A DNA stretch of 23,581 nucleotides from the NCBI GenBank assembly GCA_900544455.1, contig UQVJ01000019.1, forward strand, positions 1-23,581, given 5' to 3'. Source of the stretch: an uncultured Eggerthella sp. GTDB taxonomy: Bacteria > Actinomycetota > Coriobacteriia > Coriobacteriales > Eggerthellaceae. Positions within the stretch are counted from its first letter, which is position 1. Every line of letters begins with the position of its first letter. The notes beneath the pieces are model-generated. The model was not told the DNA's origin. It worked only from the letters and a program-made list of their open reading frames with translations, and ran no database searches. Positions 1-6,670 of this stretch are shown here, one piece after another. A program made the position numbers and the translations under genes.

Positions 1-20
1 ACACGACGCTCTTCCGATCT
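1..20. other. Illumina adapter remnant (left end)
   Basis: The first 20 bases match the 3' end of the Illumina TruSeq read 1 adapter (ending GCTCTTCCGATCT). They are not genomic, so the contig really begins at base 21, inside a gene. The matching adapter at the other end confirms this reading. Confidence 0.97.
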
Positions 21-362
21 TACCGACACGTTGCTGAATACCATCAGATATTCAAGCGTACCGCGTGTGCGATCGTCGGAAGAGACAAAATGCCCAATAA
101 CGATTGCGATCAACGTTACAAATAAATAGGTGATGGAGCCCCATTCGATAATCTCCAGCACCATATCGAGGCTGGGAAATGCGGTGCTGTTGAGTACCGC
201 AGCCACAATCATGCAAGGCATAGTAACGTTCAGCACCAGGAAAGAAAGCTTGGCGTCAAATTCGTCGGTCATCACGCCCTTCTTACGGCAGCCGAAACCA
301 ACTGCAATCATCGCGAAAAGAAGCGCCATCTGAGCAGCTGCCGTCTCGAATATTTCCATCAT
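21..362 (-). CDS. AEC-family (auxin efflux carrier-like) permease, N-terminal part, cut by contig end
   Basis: The frame is open from ATG at 362 to the adapter junction at 21 (114 codons). It begins MMEIFETAAAQMALLFAMIA and contains FDAKLSFLVLNVTMPCMIVA, which is typical of the first two membrane helices of AEC permeases (Pfam Mem_trans), inner-membrane exporters of organic anions such as malate. A third hydrophobic stretch follows (ITYLFVTLIAIVIGHFV). AAGGA lies just upstream; a second ATG at 359 is better spaced from it. Full-length family members have about 300-320 residues, so roughly two thirds is missing. The gene is divergent from the LysR regulator at 547, the usual arrangement for a regulator and its target transporter. 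Family assignment is good; the substrate cannot be told. Confidence 0.85.
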
Positions 363-420
363 GCCATCCTTGCTGTTCCATGCGTGCCCATTTAAGGGCC
401 CAATCGTTAATGCGTAAAGA

Positions 421-449
421 ACTATAGGAATCAAGGGCATAACCCTCAA
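421..449 (-). promoter_or_regulatory. Probable sigma-A-type promoter for the AEC permease
   Basis: On the minus strand a -35 box TTGAGG (444-449) is followed after exactly 17 bases by TATAGT (421-426), with 4/6 and 5/6 matches to consensus. Transcription would start near 414, leaving a leader of about 50 nt before the ATG at 362. Confidence 0.5.
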
Positions 450-488
450 TTGTTTTAGGTCCAATTCAGGGTTATTGCAGGTATGGTT

Positions 489-517
489 TTGCATGGTTTA
501 GACTGTTTATCATGCAA
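489..517. promoter_or_regulatory. Candidate LysR operator (interrupted palindrome)
   Basis: TTGCATG (489-495) and CATGCAA (511-517) are a perfect 7-bp inverted repeat separated by 15 bases, in the AT-rich spacer between the divergent permease and LysR genes. It lies about 90 bp upstream of the predicted permease start site and about 30 bp before the lysR ATG. This is where LysR activators commonly bind to activate the target and repress themselves. Binding is inferred from position and symmetry only. Confidence 0.4.
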
Positions 518-546
518 GATTTGAATAATTAAGCTGAGGTATTCCG

Positions 547-1500
547 ATGAACCTTTCCCACCTGCATTATTTCAGGGAGCTGGCACAGGTGCAGCACTAC
601 ACCAAAGCGGCTCACAACCTGTTTATTTCGCAGCCAACGCTCTCTCATTCAATCGCAGCTCTGGAAGACGAACTTGACGTGAAGCTCTTCGAGAAAGACG
701 GACGAACGGTCAGGCTGACCGATGATGGCGCCCTGTTCGCCCAGTATGTCGAAAAATCGCTTGATGCCCTAGAAGACGGAATCGGCGAACTCGAAAAGCG
801 CAGGGGGCGCCTGTCTGGAACAGTGCGCCTTGGGGCAATTCATTCGGTTCGCTCAGCTTTCCTCCCTGAAGCGGTGTTAGCCTATCGCCGCACCCACGGA
901 AATCTTGTTGAATTGAAAATAGATCAGGGCTCAACGAAAGAATTGCTGGAATACCTCCATGCCGGTGAAAACGACCTCGCTATTACTTCAGAGGTCAAAG
1001 CCGATGGCTTCGTGTTCACGCCACTCTTCCGCCAAAGGCTGGTTGTCATCGTCCATGAGGGCCACCCGTTCGCTTCCCGCAGCAGCATCAGCGTTAGCGA
1101 GCTTGCCGATATGCCGGTGTATACCTACCGAGAAGACATCATCGTGGGCACAGAAGTAAGCAATTTTCTGGAAAATCACGGACTCGACCTTAGCAAGATG
1201 AGCCTGAACCGAGATTCCGACGATGAGGTGATTCTAGGCGGTATCGTTTCACGCGCTCCCGTGGTAGGCTTGGCACTCGACTCTTCTGGGCTGTACCCGT
1301 TCCATAATCTGAAGCTCATCCCACTCGAAGAGCCAGAAGCCCAGGCAATCCATCCCATCGGTGTGCTGAGGCTTGCGGGCAAACGATTCAACCCCGCAAC
1401 TAACGACTTCATTGAATTCCTGTTCGGCTTTGCGCATAATTTCTACCATTACGACGACCCTGAAAACGCTAACTTGACATCGCCTGTTGTCTGCTGTTAA
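547..1500 (+). CDS. LysR-family transcriptional regulator
   Basis: A 317-residue protein of normal length for the LysR family. The N-terminal winged helix-turn-helix is clear at about residues 2-60 (LSHLHYFRELAQVQHYTKAA, then SQPTLSHSIAALEDELDVKL and FEKDGRTVRLTDDG), followed by a linker helix (YVEKSLDALEDGIGELEKRR). From about residue 90 the substrate-binding co-inducer domain begins (LSGTVRLGAIHSV). The start is supported by GAGG seven bases upstream of the ATG. It is divergent from the AEC permease, so it probably senses that carrier's substrate and controls it. The effector is unknown. Its last codons overlap the promoter of the tRNA gene. Confidence 0.93.
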   Translation: MNLSHLHYFRELAQVQHYTKAAHNLFISQPTLSHSIAALEDELDVKLFEKDGRTVRLTDDGALFAQYVEKSLDALEDGIGELEKRRGRLSGTVRLGAIHSVRSAFLPEAVLAYRRTHGNLVELKIDQGSTKELLEYLHAGENDLAITSEVKADGFVFTPLFRQRLVVIVHEGHPFASRSSISVSELADMPVYTYREDIIVGTEVSNFLENHGLDLSKMSLNRDSDDEVILGGIVSRAPVVGLALDSSGLYPFHNLKLIPLEEPEAQAIHPIGVLRLAGKRFNPATNDFIEFLFGFAHNFYHYDDPENANLTSPVVCC

Positions 1501-1502
1501 AT
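1474..1502 (+). promoter_or_regulatory. Promoter of tRNA-Ala, inside the end of the lysR gene
   Basis: A perfect -35 box TTGACA (1474-1479) is followed after 17 bases by TTAAAT (1497-1502, 4/6 to consensus). It overlaps the last codons and the stop of the LysR gene. Transcription would start near 1509, about five bases before the mature tRNA, so the tRNA need not depend on lysR transcription. Confidence 0.6.
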
Positions 1503-1513
1503 CAATACTCGCT

Positions 1514-1589
1514 GGGGATGTAGCTCAGTTGGGAGAGCGCAACGTTCGCAATGTTGAGGTCGTGGGTTCGATCCCCATCATCTCCACCA
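1514..1589 (+). tRNA. tRNA-Ala (anticodon CGC)
   Basis: A 76-nt cloverleaf can be folded by eye. The acceptor stem is GGGGATG with CATCTCC, including the G3-U70 pair that identifies alanine tRNAs. The D arm is GCTCAGTTGGGAGAGC. The anticodon stem CAACG/TGTTG holds loop TTCGCAA with anticodon CGC, reading GCG. The T arm GTGGGTTCGATCCCCAT follows. The 3' CCA is encoded (1587-1589). Confidence 0.97.
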
Positions 1590-1600
1590 GCAAAGCACCG

Positions 1601-1633
1601 AATCGCAAAGCATATTTGCTTTGCGATTTTTTT
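1601..1633 (+). terminator. Rho-independent terminator of tRNA-Ala
   Basis: A perfect 12-bp stem (1601-1612 with 1617-1628) encloses a 4-base loop (TATT). A run of T continues to 1633, with four more T after one G. It starts 12 bases after the CCA end. Confidence 0.92.
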
Positions 1634-1668
1634 GTTTTCAAATGCATTATTGGAACTATAGGCAGAAC

Positions 1669-1823
1669 GTGCATCTCGGGCGCATATAACCCACAGGGCT
1701 GCTTTAGGCCTCACCTTGATGCACTCCGCTAGCAGCATCGCTGCTCCCATCCGCTTGCCGCGCCGCAGATAACCCACATGCAGCCCAGTAGCACTAAAGG
1801 CGATGGGCGCCCGAGAACATCAC
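1669..1823. ncRNA. Candidate structured RNA or degenerate element in the tRNA-veg gap
   Basis: The gene-free stretch 1634-1887 contains nested inverted repeats. TCTCGGGCGC (1674-1683) pairs perfectly with GCGCCCGAGA (1807-1816), flanked by GTG (1669-1671) and CAC (1821-1823). Inside it GGGCTGC (1696-1702) pairs with GCAGCCC (1780-1786), and an inner hairpin AGCAGC-ATC-GCTGCT spans 1731-1745. The 10-mer ATAACCCACA occurs twice (1686-1695 and 1769-1778), each next to a strand of the middle stem. A weak promoter (TTTTCA, 16 bases, TATAGG at 1657-1662) precedes it on the plus strand. I recognise no RNA family. It could be a small RNA on either strand or a worn mobile-element remnant. No convincing protein is encoded. 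Confidence 0.3.
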
Positions 1824-1832
1824 TACATAACA

Positions 1833-1866
1833 GTAGAGCCCGCTCAGATAACTGAGCGGGCTCTAC
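1833..1866. terminator. Long hairpin downstream of veg, likely terminator
   Basis: A perfect 15-bp stem (1833-1847 with 1852-1866) with loop ATAA lies 21 bases past the veg stop on the minus strand. The sequence after the stem is only weakly T-rich (TGTTATG on the minus strand). It may end veg transcription, or close the structured region beside it. Confidence 0.55.
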
Positions 1867-1887
1867 ATTCTAGCTTGGTTTCGGGCC

Positions 1888-2214
1888 TTATTCTTCGGCG
1901 TTTGCCTCAACTGCCACGGGCTCTTCGGTAGCATCTTCTTCAATGAAGCTGCCGAACAGAGGCTGGCCATCCTGGCTGAGCTCGACCATACCAGTAAGAA
2001 CATCTACATACTGATAAGACTGGCGAGCGGAAGCACCACGCTTACGCTTTACTTCCATGATAAACAGCTGCGGATGCACCTGCATGAGCACGCCTTCGCT
2101 CTCAACGATTTTCGAACGCCCCATGTTAGCGCGAACGCGAAGTTTTTCGCCTACATACTGGCTAAGCGTGTCATGGATGTTGCCGATAATCTGTGCTTGC
2201 TTTGCGAGATCCAT
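1888..2214 (-). CDS. veg: Veg family protein
   Basis: A 108-residue protein beginning MDLAKQAQIIGNIHDTLSQY. The segment VGEKLRVRANMGRSKIVESE followed by GVL, and YVDVLTGMVEL near residue 80, match the Veg family (DUF1021). In Bacillus subtilis Veg is a small, abundant protein linked to biofilm matrix expression and spore outgrowth; its biochemical role is unsettled. The gene lies downstream of rsmA as in Bacillus, with an ABC transporter gene in between. The protein is about 20 residues longer than the Bacillus one because of an acidic, alanine-rich tail (EEDATEEPVAVEANAEE). I chose ATG at 2214; an upstream in-frame TTG at 2244 would add ten residues but has no ribosome-binding site. A GGAAAG lies 11 bases before the chosen start. 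Confidence 0.88.
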   Translation of the reverse strand: MDLAKQAQIIGNIHDTLSQYVGEKLRVRANMGRSKIVESEGVLMQVHPQLFIMEVKRKRGASARQSYQYVDVLTGMVELSQDGQPLFGSFIEEDATEEPVAVEANAEE

Positions 2215-2256
2215 ATAAGGTTGTTCTTTCCACTTTGGACACAATAAAACTTAACT

Positions 2257-2265
2257 AGTATATCA
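2257..2265 (-). promoter_or_regulatory. Extended -10 promoter for veg
   Basis: On the minus strand TGATATACT combines the extended TG motif with a 5/6 -10 box (TATACT, 2257-2262). It lies in the 99-base gap between the ABC gene and veg, giving a leader of about 35 nt. No good -35 box is seen, which is acceptable for an extended -10 promoter. Confidence 0.5.
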
Positions 2266-2313
2266 TCTGTCACTTTGCTACGGGACAATCTCCATCTTGT
2301 AACCATAGAAGCA

Positions 2314-4098
2314 TTATTCCAGATAAGCTCCCGTTTGGCGGTTCCATAGATGAGCATACTCCCCACCCCGGGAAACCAATTCATCGTGGGGGCCATCTTC
2401 GATGATTTTGCCTCCATCAAGCACCACGATCCTGTCCAAACTGGCCACCGTAGAAAGGCGATGAGCGACAACGATGCACGTACGGCCTTCCATAAGGGTA
2501 GCCAAAGCATCTTGCACCAGCTTTTCGCTTTCAGAATCGAGCGCGCTTGTTGCTTCATCGAGCACCAGCACCGGACAGTCGGCTAAGAGCGCACGTGCAA
2601 TAGCGATGCGCTGACGCTGACCGCCGGAAAGCTTGATGCCGCGTTCTCCCGTAATAGTGTCGAATCCCTGCGGAAGCTTCTCGATAAACTCAAGAGCATT
2701 GGCCTGCTTGGCCGCTCTTCGAATTTGATCCATGCTGGCTTCGGGTTTGCCATACGAAATATTCTCGGCAATTGAGCGGTGGAACAGCAGAGCCTCTTGC
2801 GGTACATAGGCAATTTGGCGACGCAACGATTGTTGGGTGGTATCGGCTATGTTTTGCCCATCAATAAGAATCTGCCCTTCCTGAATATCGGAAAGGCGAA
2901 GCAGGAGCTTTGTGAGCGTTGTTTTCCCTGCACCGCTCATTCCAACCAAGCCAACGCGCTGACCTGCAGGAATATGAAGCTCAAACTTATCAAATACCTG
3001 GGTCTTCGCATTGCCGTCAGTGTAGAAGAAGTCAATTCCCTGAAAGTCGATGGCGCCATGGCTTACCTTTAAATCCGGAGCACCAGGTTTGTCCGCCACC
3101 AGACGAGGTTCATCAAGAATGGCAGTCATGCCGCTTGCATCACCAAAAGCACGGTTGAAGCGTTGAAGGCCGTTGTTGATGAAATTGAACTGATTGGTAA
3201 CAGTATACGTATAAGTAAACATAACAACCAAAGTGCCTGGAGTTATGCCGTACCACGCGTTGCCACCTGCGATAAACACGGTTACCACCGACATAATTAC
3301 CACTGTGATGCAGGCGGTAATAATGCCGCGCGTAAGCGATGCCCACATGCGTTTCGAATCACGCGCCACCACTTCCCTGTTGGCGTTATCGAACAAGCCA
3401 CGCTCGTAGTCTTCGCGACCATACGTTTTTACCGCCAAAATATTAGCTACCGAATCCGACAACTCGCCCGAAAGCTGGTTCTGTGCACTCGCAGCCTTTT
3501 CGTTCAGGGAAAGAATCCGCTTATACAGGTAATAGGAGATGCTTGCGTAAACAGCCAGCAGCACCATCAGAATGGCAACGTACAGGGGAACGCGCGGAAG
3601 GAGGATTCCGCAGGTAAAAATTACCGAACATAGCACCGGCAGGAAAGGAAACATGATGGTTTCGATTAATTGCTGGTATGCGCTCATGAACTTCGTAGTT
3701 TGGCTAACAAGCGTGCCGCCGAAGCGGTTCGAGTGAAACGACATGCTCTGATTGCACAAAGCGTCAAAACTCATAGTTGCCAAATCGTATGAGGCGGCAA
3801 TTTCCAGCTTGTACATAGTGTAATCCTGCAGCTTGCTGGCAGCTTGGCCAAAAACGTTGATCAAAATAAGAGCCACAATATAGGGCCCAAACACAGTAAA
3901 CACTTGATCCGCTTCAACGGGTCGAGCGCTAACCTGGTCGACGATCAGGCTCATCACGTACGGATTGCCGTAGCTCAGCAAAGCAACAAAGGCAAACGTC
4001 GACGCCATCAGCGCCGCAAACAATACCTTGTGTCTGCGCGTCACCTGCCAGTAGTAATGGAGGGTCCTGCGCGTCAAAGAAGACTTGGCGTTAGCCAT
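2314..4098 (-). CDS. ABC exporter, fused permease and ATPase (MdlB/MsbA type)
   Basis: A 594-residue half-transporter. The N-terminal half (about residues 25-320) is a type 1 exporter membrane domain with six hydrophobic segments. The C-terminal half is the nucleotide-binding domain: Walker A GMSGAGKT (386-393), signature LSGGQRQR (490-497), Walker B plus D-loop LVLDEATSALD (511-521) and switch histidine in VVAHRLS (H546). It works as a homo- or heterodimer; no second half-transporter is adjacent, so a homodimer is likelier. The substrate (lipid, drug or peptide) cannot be told. The start at 4098 has a strong GAAAGGAA four bases upstream; the frame runs 31 codons further back through sequence without family character. 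A terminator hairpin separates it from rsmA. Confidence 0.93.
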   Translation of the reverse strand: MANAKSSLTRRTLHYYWQVTRRHKVLFAALMASTFAFVALLSYGNPYVMSLIVDQVSARPVEADQVFTVFGPYIVALILINVFGQAASKLQDYTMYKLEIAASYDLATMSFDALCNQSMSFHSNRFGGTLVSQTTKFMSAYQQLIETIMFPFLPVLCSVIFTCGILLPRVPLYVAILMVLLAVYASISYYLYKRILSLNEKAASAQNQLSGELSDSVANILAVKTYGREDYERGLFDNANREVVARDSKRMWASLTRGIITACITVVIMSVVTVFIAGGNAWYGITPGTLVVMFTYTYTVTNQFNFINNGLQRFNRAFGDASGMTAILDEPRLVADKPGAPDLKVSHGAIDFQGIDFFYTDGNAKTQVFDKFELHIPAGQRVGLVGMSGAGKTTLTKLLLRLSDIQEGQILIDGQNIADTTQQSLRRQIAYVPQEALLFHRSIAENISYGKPEASMDQIRRAAKQANALEFIEKLPQGFDTITGERGIKLSGGQRQRIAIARALLADCPVLVLDEATSALDSESEKLVQDALATLMEGRTCIVVAHRLSTVASLDRIVVLDGGKIIEDGPHDELVSRGGEYAHLWNRQTGAYLE

Positions 4099-4194
4099 CG
4101 AGTTCCTTTCTTCGATTAAAAGCAGCGGCAACGAAAGAACCGATACGTCGCATATCGATTCCAGCTTGCAAGGAAAAACATCAGGAAACAACGG

Positions 4195-4225
4195 AAGGGC
4201 ACGAGGCGCAACACCTCGTGCCCTT
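4195..4225 (-). terminator. Terminator downstream of rsmA
   Basis: A perfect 12-bp stem (4195-4206 with 4214-4225) with a 7-base loop starts just after the rsmA stop on the minus strand. The following sequence (CCGTTGTTTCC) is only moderately T-rich. It marks the probable end of the metG-tatD-flavoprotein-rsmA operon. Confidence 0.65.
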
Positions 4226-4229
4226 TACG

Positions 4230-5108
4230 CTATTCGTGCATTGCCAAGTATGCACGACCCAGTTCAATAAAGGTTTCGCGTTCGAGAGATTCGCCGCGAG
4301 CCTTTGCAGAAACACCCGCCCGTTCGAGCGTTTCGGGGATGGATGCCAACATACGCTCATCGTAGGTCTGAGGATTCGAGAAGTACATTTTCAGGGAGTT
4401 CGCAATGGTTTTCCGGCGGTTAGCGAAAGAAGCGTCCGCCATCACCATAGCAGCATGACGCAATTCTTCAGGTAGTTGCTCCGCCCTGCGATCAAAACGA
4501 ATAACGGCGCTTTTTACGCGCGGAGGCGGAAAGAAATTACCCTCAGAAACAGCAAAGCGCCCATGGTATTCGGCAAGAAGGCCCAACTTTACGGTGTAGG
4601 CGCCGTAGTTCTTCGTGCCGGTTTTTGCGCACATGCGATCGGCGACTTCCGCCTGGACCATCACGGTCTGGCTCTGGAGCGATTCATAGCGCTCAAAGAA
4701 ATCAAGCACAATGGTAGCAGCAACCGCATAGGGCAAGTTCGCCGCAAGTTTGGTAGGAGCAAAGGGAACCTGATCAGGGTTTACTGCCAAGGCATCACCC
4801 TGAATAAGGGTGAATCTATCAGCCCATTCGGCACAGGTTTCCGCCAAAACAGCCGGCAGATCGGTATCCATTTCGATAGAGGCAACCTGGCCCGCACGTT
4901 GCAGCAAAGCAACGGTAAGCGTCCCAATACCAGGGCCGACCTCCAAGACTTTGTCTTCAGGGCCCAACTCAGCCAAATCGCAAATGTGCTGCACGATGCC
5001 ATCGTTGATGAGAAAATGCTGCCCCAACGCCTTCTTCGTCATAAGACCATGGGCTTCGAGAACAGCGCGCGTTTCTGCCACGCTTGCCAAATATGAAAGC
5101 TTGCCCAT
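4230..5108 (-). CDS. rsmA: 16S rRNA (adenine1518-N6/adenine1519-N6) dimethyltransferase RsmA/KsgA
   Basis: A 292-residue SAM-dependent methyltransferase that dimethylates two adjacent adenines in the 3' terminal helix of 16S rRNA during 30S assembly. Visible motifs are KKALGQHFLIND (25-36), the SAM-binding loop LEVGPGIGTL (55-64), acidic SIEMD (77-81), GDAL (104-107), the catalytic NLPY (124-127) and the downstream NFFPPPRVKSAVIRF. Length is normal. The ATG at 5108 shares its A with the TGA of the upstream flavoprotein gene (TGATG), indicating translational coupling; GGGGTG lies seven bases before. An in-frame GTG at 5123 is a less likely start. Absence of the protein typically gives kasugamycin resistance in other bacteria. 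Confidence 0.96.
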   Translation of the reverse strand: MGKLSYLASVAETRAVLEAHGLMTKKALGQHFLINDGIVQHICDLAELGPEDKVLEVGPGIGTLTVALLQRAGQVASIEMDTDLPAVLAETCAEWADRFTLIQGDALAVNPDQVPFAPTKLAANLPYAVAATIVLDFFERYESLQSQTVMVQAEVADRMCAKTGTKNYGAYTVKLGLLAEYHGRFAVSEGNFFPPPRVKSAVIRFDRRAEQLPEELRHAAMVMADASFANRRKTIANSLKMYFSNPQTYDERMLASIPETLERAGVSAKARGESLERETFIELGRAYLAMHE

Positions 5109-5653
5109 CAGGCAACACCCCACTTTCCCAAGTGCTCACGATTGAGGCGATTAACCCCAATCAGTGGAACTGTTTCTTCAAGAGCAAAACCGGCAAGGGC
5201 CATAGATGAACGAACGCTGGCAACCAGGGGTTCGTACCCATGAGGATCGCCGCCATCGCCCACCACAAACAACGACAAAGGACGCTTAGCCGGCAGAGGC
5301 TCCCCTGCTTTTTTTCGATCCAGGTAGGACCAAAAGAACGGCTGCAGCCTATCCAGCACAGCCTTTAACTGAGAAGGAGCGCCCGCAAAGTAGATAGGCG
5401 CCACCAAAAATACTCGCTCCGCCTTGTTCAGGTCATCGATGAATTGCATCATGTCGTCTTCGATGATGCACTCTTCGTTGGTCTTGCAGAACTCGCAGCC
5501 ATTGCATCCCGAAACATCCATGCGGCCAACCTCGTACTCGACAAGGCTCACTTCAGGATGACTCTGCTCGATTGACACCTTCAGCATGCGAATAAGGCGC
5601 GCACATTTGCCATTCAAGCGAGGAGAGCCGTTTATCACAACCCACGTACCCAC
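5108..5653 (-). CDS. Flavodoxin-fold NADPH-dependent FMN reductase / iron-sulfur flavoprotein-like protein
   Basis: A 181-residue flavodoxin-like protein. The FMN phosphate loop GSPRLNGKC is at residues 9-17. A cysteine cluster SGCNGCEFCKTNEEC (about 48-62) is placed as in iron-sulfur flavoproteins of anaerobes that reduce oxygen or quinones, followed by the flavodoxin-fold strand VFLVAPIYFAGAPSQLKAVL. The start is GTG at 5653, immediately after the TAA of tatD, with GGGGG five bases upstream. Its stop overlaps the rsmA start. In Bacillus the gene between tatD and rsmA is rnmV (ribonuclease M5); here this redox protein has that place. Electron donor and acceptor are unknown. Confidence 0.85.
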   Translation of the reverse strand: MGTWVVINGSPRLNGKCARLIRMLKVSIEQSHPEVSLVEYEVGRMDVSGCNGCEFCKTNEECIIEDDMMQFIDDLNKAERVFLVAPIYFAGAPSQLKAVLDRLQPFFWSYLDRKKAGEPLPAKRPLSLFVVGDGGDPHGYEPLVASVRSSMALAGFALEETVPLIGVNRLNREHLGKWGVA

Positions 5654-6652
5654 TTAAGCCCCCGTAAGAACATCGGCATTCGCGCGTTGCCACTGCGTAG
5701 GCTGACGATCGAGCAGAGCGAGCGCGTTTTCGTACATTTGACCCAATAGTTCTTCCTGTTCAGCCTGCGTTTCAGCGCCCAAAACCTCTAAGATCTTTGC
5801 GGCCGTGAACACCACATGAGCAGGGCCGCAATCGATACCGCGCATAGGCTCGGGGGTCATGTAAGGACTGTCTGTTTCGGTAAGGAGAAGGTTGCGGGCA
5901 ACCTTGGTTGCGCCAGAGCGCACTTCATCGGCCTTTTTGAAGGTGATAGGGCCACCATATGCAATGTAGCAACCGTGTTCCGCCCATGGAGCAAGCGCCT
6001 CTTCATCCAAGTTGAAGCAATGCAGCAATACCCCACTCTTTGGGAATCCTTCATCTTCCAAGATAGCCAAACCCTCTTCATGGGCTTCGCGCATATGCAG
6101 GATAAGCGGAAGGCCCGCCATTTTTGCAAGCTGCACTTGGCGACGGAACACCCCGCGCTGCATGGCACGAGGCGAAAGGTCGTAATGATAGTCAAGGCCC
6201 ACTTCGCCCAGGGCGCAGACACGAGGATCCGCCAGACGCTGCATCAGCGTATGTTCCATGCGCATATCCCACATCTTGGCGTTATGGGGATGTACGCCCA
6301 TAGCGATACGAAGATGCGGTATGGCATCCCTATAAGAGCCAAGGCCAGCTTCTTCAAGGATGCCTTGGGCATCTTGCTGCCACATTTCCAAATTATCGAA
6401 GGTTGTGTGGCTGTCTTCAGCAGGATCGCACATAGCACACACGAAGCGAACGTTATGGTATGCACATTTAGCCAGTTCAGCAGCTGGATTTTTCAGCATT
6501 TCCAGATGTGCGTGCGTATCGGCAACCATGCCCGGCAAAACAGGCGCAGCTATTTCACGATACTTGTGATGCTTACGTTTCTGAAAAAAGGAAACGCTGA
6601 ACGCCCCCTCTTCAACAAAAGCGGCGTTCAGCGATTGCGTTTCCTCAGTCAT
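5654..6652 (-). CDS. tatD: TatD-family metal-dependent hydrolase (DNase)
   Basis: A 332-residue TIM-barrel hydrolase of the TatD family, which includes 3'-5' exonucleases and DNA-repair or quality-control nucleases. Metal ligands are visible: DTHAHLE (45-51), the glutamate of LGEVGLDYHY (E150), LHMREA (H186), LLHCF (H211) and the aspartate of TETDSPYMTPEP (D261). The core has normal length, but an N-terminal extension of about 44 residues precedes the first motif. A start at M42 (6529) would remove it but has no good ribosome-binding site, whereas the ATG at 6652 has TAGGAA twelve bases upstream. The gene lies 18 bases after metG, as in Bacillus. Confidence 0.93.
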   Translation of the reverse strand: MTEETQSLNAAFVEEGAFSVSFFQKRKHHKYREIAAPVLPGMVADTHAHLEMLKNPAAELAKCAYHNVRFVCAMCDPAEDSHTTFDNLEMWQQDAQGILEEAGLGSYRDAIPHLRIAMGVHPHNAKMWDMRMEHTLMQRLADPRVCALGEVGLDYHYDLSPRAMQRGVFRRQVQLAKMAGLPLILHMREAHEEGLAILEDEGFPKSGVLLHCFNLDEEALAPWAEHGCYIAYGGPITFKKADEVRSGATKVARNLLLTETDSPYMTPEPMRGIDCGPAHVVFTAAKILEVLGAETQAEQEELLGQMYENALALLDRQPTQWQRANADVLTGA

Positions 6653-6670
6653 GATAACGGCCGTTTCCTA

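Noticed and set aside
1487..1777. Open frames over the tRNA on both strands (containing GDVAQLGERN on plus and GDRTHDLNIANVALSQLSYI on minus)
   Set aside because: These are well-known false translations of tRNA sequence; the frames have no ribosome-binding site and cross the tRNA terminator.
4141..4157. Short inverted repeat CGATA/TATCG upstream of the ABC exporter gene
   Set aside because: Arms of only five bases without a matching promoter are too weak to call an operator.
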